64,000 bases of DNA from Rhodoferax sp. BAB1 (GTDB lineage Bacteria; Pseudomonadota; Gammaproteobacteria; Burkholderiales; Burkholderiaceae_C). The translations under genes were made by a program, and so were the position numbers. The stretch's first letter is position 1; every line of letters begins with the position of its first letter. Where the stretch lies: NCBI RefSeq assembly GCF_013334205.1, contig NZ_CP054424.1, positions 1,880,001-1,944,000 of the forward strand, in the 5' to 3' direction. Below the pieces are notes generated by a model. It was not told where the DNA came from, did not search any database, and was given only the letters and a program-made list of their open reading frames with translations. This document shows, piece by piece, positions 57,529-64,000 of the stretch.

Positions 57529-59460
57529 TCAGGACGCGCCGCCGGCGCCAGGCGCCGTGGCGGCCGGACGCGGCACCTTGATCTGCACCTTGAGGCGTTG
57601 CTGCAGCAGCTCGTAATAGGCCTGGCCCTCGGCCTGCATCCACCACTGGGCGTACTGGGCGCGGTCCTGGCGCTGCGCATCGGCGGCGGGGGCAGCACGC
57701 TCCACCCGCTTGTTGATGCGGGCCACGACATACCCCTGGGCACCGAGGTCCACACCGACCCATGCCGGCAACTGGGCCGTATCGGCACGCAGCACGGCAT
57801 CGACCACGGCAGCCGCCTGGTTCTGCGTCTGGTCGCGCGAGACGATCTGGGCAGCGCCGACGCTGGCAGTCGCCGGGCTGGCCTTCCAGGCCGCCAGTTT
57901 CTGCTGGCCTTCCAGGCGGGCCAGTTCGGCGGCACGCGCCTGCACGACACGTTCGCGCACGACCTGGCGCACCTCGGCCAGCGGCAGGGTGCGCGCCGGC
58001 GTGTGGCGGGTGATGCGTGCCGCCGCCAGCTGGCTGGGGGCGATCTCCACCGCTTCGGTGTTGCGCTTGTTGTTCACGCTGTCGTCGCTGAAAACGGCCT
58101 CCAGCAACTTGGGGCTGGCCAGCACGCCCCGGGCGCCGGGCAGCGGCTGGCGACCCAGGCCGCTGGCGGTCTGGATCTCGATCTTGAGCTTGTCGGCCAC
58201 GGGCTTGAGGCTGTCGGACTGCTCGTAGACGCCGTTGGTGAAGACTTCGGCGGCTTCGGCATAACGGGCACGCGCCTGCTGGTTCTTCAGGTCTTCCTCC
58301 AGGCTGGTCCGCAACTCGGCAAAACTCTTCTGCTTGGACGCCTTGATGTCGGTGACGCGGATGACGTGGAAGCCGAAGTCGGATTCGACCACGTCGCTGA
58401 TCTCGCCCTTCTTCAGGGCAAAGGCCGCGTCCTCGAAAGGCTTGACCATGGCGCCGCGCGAGAAGAAGTCGAGGTCGCCGCCGTTGGGGGCCGAACCCGG
58501 GTCCTGCGAGTGTTTGCGCGCCAGCTGGGCAAAGCTGTCGGGCGCCTTGCGCGCCTGGGCCAGCAGCTCCTGCGCGAGCTCGCGCGCCTTCTGACGCTCG
58601 GCCGCCGGCGCATCCTTGGCCACGGAGATCAGGATGTGGCTGGCACGGCGCTCCTCGGGGCCGCTCAGGCGCGTGGCGTTCTGCTCGTAATAGCTGCGCA
58701 CGTCCTGCTCGTTGAGCTTGATCGTCTTGCGCACGGCATCGATGTCGAGCACGATGTATTCGATGCTGGCCTGCTCGGGCGCCTGGAACAGGGCCTGGTT
58801 GGCCTGGTAGAAAGCTTCGAGCTCGGCGTCCGTGGGCTTGACGCGTGCCGCGAAATCCGCGGTGGCAAAACGTGCCAGCTGCACTTCGCGCCGCTCGAAA
58901 TAGGCATTCAGCGCCAGATCCGCCGGCACGGCCTGGATGAAGGCGGTCTGGGCCACGCCAGCCTGCACCTGGCGTGCCGCCAGATCGCTGCGCATGCGGG
59001 CTTCGAACATCTCGGGGCTCATGCCCTGGCGTGCGAGCAGTTGGCGATAGCGTTCCATGTCCAGCGTGCCATCGGGGCGACGCAGCTCGGCAATGGCGGG
59101 AATGGCTTGCAGTTCGCGCGCCAGGCGCGCGTCGCTGGTGCCCAGGTGGGCCGCCTGCGCGGCCTGCACCAGCACACGCTCGCGTACCAGGCGCTCCAGC
59201 GTGGCGTAGCGTGCCTGATCGGAATCGAGCAGCTTGGCATCGATGGTGGGCATGAGCTGACGCACGCGCTCGGCTTCGTCGCGGTGCGCCGCGTCCCATT
59301 CGCCACGCGTGATCTCGGCGCTGCCGACCCGGGCCACGGTCCGGTCCTTCTCGAGGAACTGGTTGTAGCCTTCGACCCCGACCAGCACAAATGACGGCAC
59401 GATCAGGAGGACCAGGACCAGCATCAGAATATTTTTGTGCTTGCGTACGCTATCAAACAT
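57529..59460 (-). CDS. ppiD: Periplasmic chaperone PpiD (SurA-N/parvulin domains)
   Basis: A 643-residue inner-membrane-anchored folding factor acting near the Sec translocon. It has one N-terminal membrane helix ([20 protein letters not shown]), a SurA-N-like chaperone region, a parvulin domain ([24 protein letters not shown] and [39 protein letters not shown]) and a long C-terminal region. It lies between tRNA-Val and tRNA-His genes, downstream of hupB, a common order. Confidence 0.94.
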   Translation of the reverse strand: MFDSVRKHKNILMLVLVLLIVPSFVLVGVEGYNQFLEKDRTVARVGSAEITRGEWDAAHRDEAERVRQLMPTIDAKLLDSDQARYATLERLVRERVLVQAAQAAHLGTSDARLARELQAIPAIAELRRPDGTLDMERYRQLLARQGMSPEMFEARMRSDLAARQVQAGVAQTAFIQAVPADLALNAYFERREVQLARFATADFAARVKPTDAELEAFYQANQALFQAPEQASIEYIVLDIDAVRKTIKLNEQDVRSYYEQNATRLSGPEERRASHILISVAKDAPAAERQKARELAQELLAQARKAPDSFAQLARKHSQDPGSAPNGGDLDFFSRGAMVKPFEDAAFALKKGEISDVVESDFGFHVIRVTDIKASKQKSFAELRTSLEEDLKNQQARARYAEAAEVFTNGVYEQSDSLKPVADKLKIEIQTASGLGRQPLPGARGVLASPKLLEAVFSDDSVNNKRNTEAVEIAPSQLAAARITRHTPARTLPLAEVRQVVRERVVQARAAELARLEGQQKLAAWKASPATASVGAAQIVSRDQTQNQAAAVVDAVLRADTAQLPAWVGVDLGAQGYVVARINKRVERAAPAADAQRQDRAQYAQWWMQAEGQAYYELLQQRLKVQIKVPRPAATAPGAGGAS

Positions 59461-59477
59461 GAAAACGCTCTCCGGCT

Positions 59478-59512
59478 AAAAAAACAAAAAGGCGAACACA
59501 TCGTTCGCCTTT
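59478..59512 (-). terminator. Terminator after tRNA-Val
   Basis: On the minus strand AAAGGCGAAC pairs with GTTCGCCTTT around a 5-base loop, followed by a T-rich tail. It ends the hupB/tRNA-Val transcription unit before ppiD. Confidence 0.88.
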
Positions 59513-59520
59513 GCCTGGGT

Positions 59521-59596
59521 TGGTGGGTGCTGACGGGGTCGAACCGCCGACCTACTCCGTGTAAAGGAGCCGCTCTGCCAACTGAGCTAAGCACCC
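59521..59596 (-). tRNA. tRNA-Val (anticodon TAC)
   Basis: A 76-base gene on the minus strand with encoded CCA. The 7-bp acceptor is GGGTGCT / AGCACCC with A73. D-loop AGCTCAGTTGGCAGAG, anticodon loop with TAC (TTTACAC) and T-loop GGTTCGACCC are standard. Confidence 0.97.
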
Positions 59597-59613
59597 CACC
59601 GAAACAGGTCAGG

Positions 59614-59886
59614 TCAGTTCAGTGCGTCCTTCAGGGCTTTGCCCGGACGGAACTTCGGCACCTTGGCGGCCTTGATTTTAATCGCTGCGCCGGTGCGGGG
59701 ATTGCGACCGGTACGGGCAGCACGCTTGCCGACGGCGAAAGTGCCAAAACCCACGAGAGAAACAGAACCACCCTTTTTCAGCGTGGTCTTGACGGCACCA
59801 ATGGTGGACTCCAGTGCGCGGGTAGCGGCGGCCTTGGAAATGTCGGCATGCTTGGCGATGTGCTCGATCAGTTCGGTTTTGTTCAC
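59614..59886 (-). CDS. hupB: DNA-binding protein HU
   Basis: A 90-residue nucleoid protein. It starts from GTG ([29 protein letters not shown]) with AAGGGG spaced six bases before. The DNA-binding arm block [22 protein letters not shown] is canonical and the end is [14 protein letters not shown]. It binds DNA as a dimer without strong sequence preference. It is followed by tRNA-Val, probably on the same transcript. Confidence 0.97.
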   Translation of the reverse strand: MNKTELIEHIAKHADISKAAATRALESTIGAVKTTLKKGGSVSLVGFGTFAVGKRAARTGRNPRTGAAIKIKAAKVPKFRPGKALKDALN

Positions 59887-60218
59887 AAATATCCCCTTGT
59901 ATGGAAACTGCGTTGGTCAGTGTGTCTTGTCAGAAATTTTGGCTTGCCGGTCCGGTCGGGTACACCGGACTCGGGTGGCTGGGCCTGCAGCTTGCACTGC
60001 TGCATGCGATTAGAGCGAGGGATGTTACCCGTGTCAACATGGCATGCGGCATTACAACAGCGCGGGGGCGAATTCTAGACACATTTTTCACGCTGCCGCC
60101 CACCGGGTTTCATAAATAAATTTTTCCAGTCCGTCCCGTGCGATTTTTCGTCCAGGCGAAAAAAATTCACACGACAGACTGTAATTGTTGCTCACCCGCA
60201 CAAACGCAGTGCCCCACA
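59887..60218. other. hupB upstream region, no gene seen
   Basis: About 330 bases. It should hold the hupB promoter; TAGAAT on the minus strand at 60077-60072 is a candidate -10. It also holds a 7-bp hairpin (GTCCGGT/ACCGGAC, 59950-59970) and an AT-rich imperfect hairpin at 60137-60173 (CGTGCGATTTTTCG with CGAAAAAAATTCACACG) that may end the DMT transporter transcript. Confidence 0.55.
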
Positions 60219-61121
60219 TCAGCGCGCCGGCCGCACCACCAGACTGACCCCCACCGCGGTGAGCACCGTGCCGGTGATGGTGAGCAAGGTGATCGGCTCG
60301 GCAAACAGCAGCCAGGCCATCAGGGCCGTGGTCGGGGGAACCAGGTACAGCAGGCTCGTCACGCTGGTGGCCGCGCCGCGTTGTATCAAAAGGTACAGGA
60401 GCGAGCTGCCCCCCAGCGTCAGCCCCAGCACCGACCAGGCCATGGCGGCCACCAGTTCCCAGTTCACGCCACCCGTGGTCGCCGTCCAGTACAGGGTTTC
60501 GGTTTCGAACAGGGCCAGCGGCAGCGTGACCACGAGTGCCGCGATCAGTTGCACGGCATTGGCGCTGCGCACATCACAAGGCGCAACAAAGTGTTTCTGG
60601 TACAGCGTGCCGATGGTGATGCTCAACAGGGCCAGCACGGCCAGCGAGAGGTTGAGCAGGTCGGCTTCGCCGCCCTGCCCGAACTTGCGCGCCACAACCA
60701 GCGCCAGCCCGGCGAAACCCAGCATCAGGCCTGCCCACTGGCGCCCCGTGACCGAGGAGCCGCGCGCCGACAGCCAGATGGCGGTGAGCACGGGTTGCAG
60801 GCCGACGACCAGGGCCACCAGGCCCGAGCCCATGCCGGCCTTCACGGCAGCCCAGACCCCCCCGAGATAACCCGCATGCATGAGCACCCCCGACACCGAC
60901 AGGTGCAGCCACTGCTGGCGCGTGGCGGGCCAGGCCACGCCAGCCAGCAGGATCCAGGGCAGGAAACAGAGGATGGACAGCACGTAGCGCCAGGACAGGA
61001 AACCCAGCGGCGGTGCATGGGGCATGCCGTAACGCGCCACGATGAAACCCGTGCTCCAGATCAGCACGAAGACCAGGGGCATGGCCCGCAGCAGGGCCTC
61101 ACTGTCGCTGCGGTGACTCAT
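60219..61121 (-). CDS. DMT-superfamily (EamA) transporter
   Basis: A 300-residue membrane protein with ten predicted helices arranged as two EamA repeats, for example LVFVLIWSTGFIVARYGMPHAPPLGFLSWR at the start and SVLGLTLGGSSLLYLLIQRGAA with LLYLVPPTTALMAWLLFAEPI in the second repeat. Family members export amino acids or other metabolites; the substrate cannot be assigned. It lies 12 bases after pgsA on the same strand. Confidence 0.92.
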   Translation of the reverse strand: MSHRSDSEALLRAMPLVFVLIWSTGFIVARYGMPHAPPLGFLSWRYVLSILCFLPWILLAGVAWPATRQQWLHLSVSGVLMHAGYLGGVWAAVKAGMGSGLVALVVGLQPVLTAIWLSARGSSVTGRQWAGLMLGFAGLALVVARKFGQGGEADLLNLSLAVLALLSITIGTLYQKHFVAPCDVRSANAVQLIAALVVTLPLALFETETLYWTATTGGVNWELVAAMAWSVLGLTLGGSSLLYLLIQRGAATSVTSLLYLVPPTTALMAWLLFAEPITLLTITGTVLTAVGVSLVVRPAR

Positions 61122-61133
61122 CGCATCCAGCCT

Positions 61134-61700
61134 TCATTTCACGCGGGCACGGATTTCCGGCAGGGCTTTCTGCAGGTAATAGACCATGGACCAGACCGTC
61201 AGCACGGCGGCGATCCAGATCAGGCCGGTACCCCACAGATGGGTGTCGATCAGGCCGAACAGCGAGCCATCGAACAGCAGGAAGGGAATGGCCACCATCT
61301 GCACCGTGGTCTTGACCTTGCCCAGCATGTGCACGGCCACGCTGCGCGAGGCGCCGATCTGCGCCATCCATTCGCGCAGGGCCGAGATGGCGATCTCGCG
61401 GCCGATGATGATGAGCCCCACAAAGACATCAGCGCGTTGCAGATGCACCAGCACCAGCAGGCTGGCGCAGACCAGGAACTTGTCGGCCACCGGGTCGAGA
61501 AAGGCGCCAAAGGAGGAAATCTGGTTGAGCTTGCGCGCGAGATAACCGTCGAGCCAGTCGGTCAGGGCGAACACCACGAACATCACGGTGGCGATCAGGT
61601 TGCGCGTGACCGGCTCCAGCGGCAGGTAGAACACCCCCACGATCAGGGGAATCGCGACGATGCGCGTCCAGGTCATGAGGGTGGGGATGGTGAAAAACAT
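61134..61700 (-). CDS. pgsA: CDP-diacylglycerol-glycerol-3-phosphate 3-phosphatidyltransferase
   Basis: A 188-residue membrane enzyme for the committed step of phosphatidylglycerol synthesis. The CDP-alcohol phosphotransferase motif D-G-x2-A-R-x8-G-x3-D-x3-D is complete in DWLDGYLARKLNQISSF and GAFLDPVADK. It starts MFFTIPTLMTWTRI and has about five membrane helices. It follows uvrC by 50 bases, the usual uvrC-pgsA order. Confidence 0.97.
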   Translation of the reverse strand: MFFTIPTLMTWTRIVAIPLIVGVFYLPLEPVTRNLIATVMFVVFALTDWLDGYLARKLNQISSFGAFLDPVADKFLVCASLLVLVHLQRADVFVGLIIIGREIAISALREWMAQIGASRSVAVHMLGKVKTTVQMVAIPFLLFDGSLFGLIDTHLWGTGLIWIAAVLTVWSMVYYLQKALPEIRARVK

Positions 61701-61750
61701 GGACCTGATTGTGGCATGGCCTGCAGACCCGCCCGCGATCGCTCGGCGCC

Positions 61751-63697
61751 TCAGTGCAAGGCGCGGTAGATGGCCTCGGCCAGTTCGTGCGAAATGCCGT
61801 CCACGGAAGCCAGGTCCTCGACACTGGCGGAGGCCACGCCGCGCACACCGCCAAAGCGCTGCAGCAGCCTGGCGCGACGCTTCGGACCGACACCCGGGAT
61901 CTCCTCGATCTTGCTGCCACCGGTGCGAACCTTGGCACGTGCCGCACGCATGCCGGTGATGGCAAAACGGTGCGCCTCATCGCGGATCTGCGCCACCAGC
62001 ATCAGCGCCGCCGAGTCCTTGCCCAGCCAGACCTTCTCGCGCCCGTCGGCAAACACCAGCTCCTCCAGGCCGACCTTGCGGCCCTCGCCCTTTTCCACAC
62101 CGACAATGAGCCCGAGGTCCAGGCCCAGCTGCTCGAAGACCTCGCGCGCCATCGCCACCTGGCCCTTGCCGCCGTCGACCAGCACCAGGTCGGGCAGGCG
62201 GTCGGTGCCCTCGGTGGCCATGCCCCCCTCGCCTGCACCGCCTTCACGCAGGGCCTGGGCCAGGCGCGCGTAACGGCGCGTCAGCACCTGGCGCATGGCG
62301 GCGTAGTCGTCGCCCGGGGTGATGCCGTCGATCTTGTAGCGCCGGTACTCGCTGTTCTGCATCTTGTGGTGGTGGAACACCACGCAGGAGGCCTGGGTGG
62401 ACTCGCCCGCCGTGTGCGAGATGTCGAAGCATTCAATGCGCAATTCGTCCAGGCTGTCCTGCGGCAGGGCCAGTGCCTCGGCCAGGGCGCGCGTGCGCGC
62501 CTGTTGCGAGCCTTCCTCGGCCAGCAATCGCGCCAACTGCAGGGCGGCATTGGTCTGCGCCATCTCCAGCCAGCTGCGGCGCAACTCGCGCGGCTGGTGC
62601 ACGGCCCGGATCCGGATGCCGGCCTGCTCCGACAGGGCATCGATCAGGCCCTTGCCCACCGGCTCGCTGGTGATCAGCGTGGGCACGGCCGGCACCTCAA
62701 CATAGTGCTGCGCGATGAAGGCCTCCAGCACCTGCACCTCGACCGGCACGGTGGCGCTGTCCTCCTCGCTGGCCAGCAGGGCGGCGTCCTCCACGTGCAC
62801 TGGGAAATAGGCACGGTCGCCCAGGTGGCGGCCGCCGCGCACCATGGCCAGGTTCACGCAGGCGCGCCCGCCCTGCACCTTGACGGCCAGGATGTCGACA
62901 TCGCGGTCGTCCACGTTGTCCATGGATTGCTGGTGCAGCACATTGGAGAGGGCGGCCACCTGGTCGCGCAGCTCGGCCGCCTGCTCGAACTCCAGGCGTT
63001 CGGAATGCGCCTGCATGCGGCCCTCGAGTTGCTGCAGCACCTGCTGCGTCTCGCCACGCAGAAAGCCTTCTGCATGCGCCACATCCTGCGCATAGGCCTC
63101 GGGGCTGACCAGGCCCACGCAGGGGCCGGAGCAGCGCTTGATCTGGTACAGCAGACAGGGCCGGGTGCGGTTGGCAAACACCGTGTCCTCGCAGGTGCGC
63201 AGGCGGAACACCTTCTGCAGCAGGAGGATGCCCTCCTTCACGGCCCAGGCGCTCGGGTAGGGCCCGAAGTAGTGGTTCTTTTTCTCCACCGCGCCGCGGT
63301 AATAGGCCACGCGCGACCAGGCAGCCGCGCTGCGTGCGGCTGCCTGGTCTGCGACCTTATCTGGAACGGTGATCTTGAGATAGGGGTAGCTCTTGTCGTC
63401 GCGGAACAGGATGTTGTAACGCGGGTGCTGGGTCTTGATCAGGTTGTTTTCCAGCAGCAGGGCCTCGGCCTCGGAACGCACCACCGTGGTCTCCAGGCGC
63501 ACGATCTTGCCCACCATGTGGCCGATGCGCGTGCCGTCATGGCTCTTCTGAAAGTAGCTGGACACGCGCTTCTTCAGGTTGCGCGCCTTGCCCACATAGA
63601 GCAGGCCACCCTCGGCGTCGAAATAGCGGTAGACACCTGGCAGCGAAGGCAGTGCCGCCACCTCGTTCAGCAGGGATTCCGAATGAACGTCCGTCAT
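61751..63697 (-). CDS. uvrC: UvrABC system protein C
   Basis: A 648-residue excision-repair endonuclease that makes both incisions around a lesion. The GIY-YIG domain is at the N-terminus ([31 protein letters not shown]), followed by the Cys-rich region ([17 protein letters not shown]), UVR domain ([26 protein letters not shown]), the RNase H-like endonuclease ([33 protein letters not shown]) and C-terminal HhH motifs. Between LKIT and RVAYYRGAV there is an extra Ala-rich stretch encoded by a 14-bp perfect inverted repeat. ATG 63697 begins the conserved sequence. Confidence 0.95.
   Translation of the reverse strand: MTDVHSESLLNEVAALPSLPGVYRYFDAEGGLLYVGKARNLKKRVSSYFQKSHDGTRIGHMVGKIVRLETTVVRSEAEALLLENNLIKTQHPRYNILFRDDKSYPYLKITVPDKVADQAAARSAAAWSRVAYYRGAVEKKNHYFGPYPSAWAVKEGILLLQKVFRLRTCEDTVFANRTRPCLLYQIKRCSGPCVGLVSPEAYAQDVAHAEGFLRGETQQVLQQLEGRMQAHSERLEFEQAAELRDQVAALSNVLHQQSMDNVDDRDVDILAVKVQGGRACVNLAMVRGGRHLGDRAYFPVHVEDAALLASEEDSATVPVEVQVLEAFIAQHYVEVPAVPTLITSEPVGKGLIDALSEQAGIRIRAVHQPRELRRSWLEMAQTNAALQLARLLAEEGSQQARTRALAEALALPQDSLDELRIECFDISHTAGESTQASCVVFHHHKMQNSEYRRYKIDGITPGDDYAAMRQVLTRRYARLAQALREGGAGEGGMATEGTDRLPDLVLVDGGKGQVAMAREVFEQLGLDLGLIVGVEKGEGRKVGLEELVFADGREKVWLGKDSAALMLVAQIRDEAHRFAITGMRAARAKVRTGGSKIEEIPGVGPKRRARLLQRFGGVRGVASASVEDLASVDGISHELAEAIYRALH
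63315..63349. repeat. Perfect 14-bp inverted repeat inside uvrC
   Basis: GACCAGGCAGCCGC and its exact complement GCGGCTGCCTGGTC are separated by 7 bases. It lies in frame inside the GIY-YIG-proximal part of uvrC and encodes the extra residues around [12 protein letters not shown]. Confidence 0.85.
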
Positions 63698-63704
63698 GAG
63701 GGGC

Positions 63705-64000
63705 CTACAGGGGCTCAGGCGTGATCGCCTGCGCGTAGTCGGACAAATCGGCCAGGATCTGCTCGCCGCGCGCATCCGCCGTCTGCGCGCAGGTGTCCAG
63801 CGCGGCCAGGAACTCATCCACCGAGCGGGCGCCGTTCTCGCCTTCGAGCAGGCGCGCCGCCCGGTGCGCCTGCCAGCGCTGCACCTCTTCGGCGCTCAGG
63901 GTCTCGGCAAAATTGCGTGCACGGTAGCGGAACAGCAGTTCGCCGAGCCGGTGGTCGTCAAAGCCGGTGCGTCGCTGGGCCAGCTCGGCGGGATCGAGCG
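63705..64000 (-). CDS. sbcB: Exodeoxyribonuclease I (3' end only)
   Basis: The last 97 or so residues of a protein cut by the window edge. The block [34 protein letters not shown] matches the C-terminal domain of ExoI (SbcB), the 3'-5' single-strand exonuclease used in recombination and mismatch repair. The stop TAG lies seven bases before the uvrC start, so the two may be co-transcribed. Confidence 0.85.
   Translation of the reverse strand, partial: LDPAELAQRRTGFDDHRLGELLFRYRARNFAETLSAEEVQRWQAHRAARLLEGENGARSVDEFLAALDTCAQTADARGEQILADLSDYAQAITPEPL

Overview
The window is a contiguous stretch of a high-GC betaproteobacterial chromosome. Family-level gene content and order fit Comamonadaceae: alaT-hom-thrC next to the molybdopterin genes, rpsF-priB-rpsR-rplI-dnaB, surE-pcm-nlpD-rpoS, ppiD flanked by tRNA genes, and pgsA-uvrC. 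I cannot name a genus or species from sequence alone. I saw no insertion sequence, prophage, CRISPR array, rRNA or plasmid gene. It reads as mostly core chromosome with a few accessory islands.

Layout. 1-2.7 kb: a response regulator and a PepSY protein, divergent from a three-gene c-type cytochrome cluster (SHP-like O2-binding cytochrome, diheme cytochrome c, cytochrome b561). 2.8-5.4 kb: clpB with a heat-shock-type promoter. 5.7-10.1 kb: a catabolic cluster (flavin monooxygenase, Bug-type binding protein, LigW-like decarboxylase) with a divergent LysR regulator and a clear operator-like palindrome. 10.1-16.7 kb: one long leftward series alaT-hom-thrC-mobB-moeA-moaD-moaE. 16.8-19.7 kb: a Mth938-type protein, bcp and a PIN-PhoH ATPase. 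19.7-22.8 kb: dnaB and the S6/PriB/S18/L9 operon. 22.9-28 kb: a DEDDh exonuclease, a cNMP/CBS/DUF294 nucleotidyltransferase, a sodium:solute symporter and its DUF4212 partner. 28-32.6 kb: a small membrane/TPR pair, then PEP synthase divergent from its regulator PpsR.

32.7-39.7 kb is an iron-acquisition island: a catecholate-type TonB receptor, PiuC, an FMN alpha-hydroxy acid oxidase, tonB-exbB-exbD-hemP and a convergent GlcG/HbpS-like protein. Fur-box-like sequences sit before the receptor and before tonB. The second promoter also precedes a 24-codon membrane-peptide ORF.

42.5-52.7 kb is a sensory and cyclic-di-GMP island, all on the plus strand: MASE1-PAS-HisKA_2 kinase, ANTAR antitermination-type regulator, Aer aerotaxis receptor, a small helical protein, a membrane PAS-GGDEF-EAL protein, a second chemoreceptor and an HD-GYP phosphodiesterase. 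A perfect FNR-type site overlaps the likely aer promoter, and a structured leader follows it. The GGDEF-EAL gene has an in-frame TGA exactly where the EAL signature expects Trp.

52.7-64 kb is core: rpoS-nlpD-pcm-surE, a quinone oxidoreductase, tRNA-His, ppiD, tRNA-Val, hupB, a DMT transporter, pgsA, uvrC (with a 14-bp perfect inverted repeat inside the gene) and the 3' end of sbcB.
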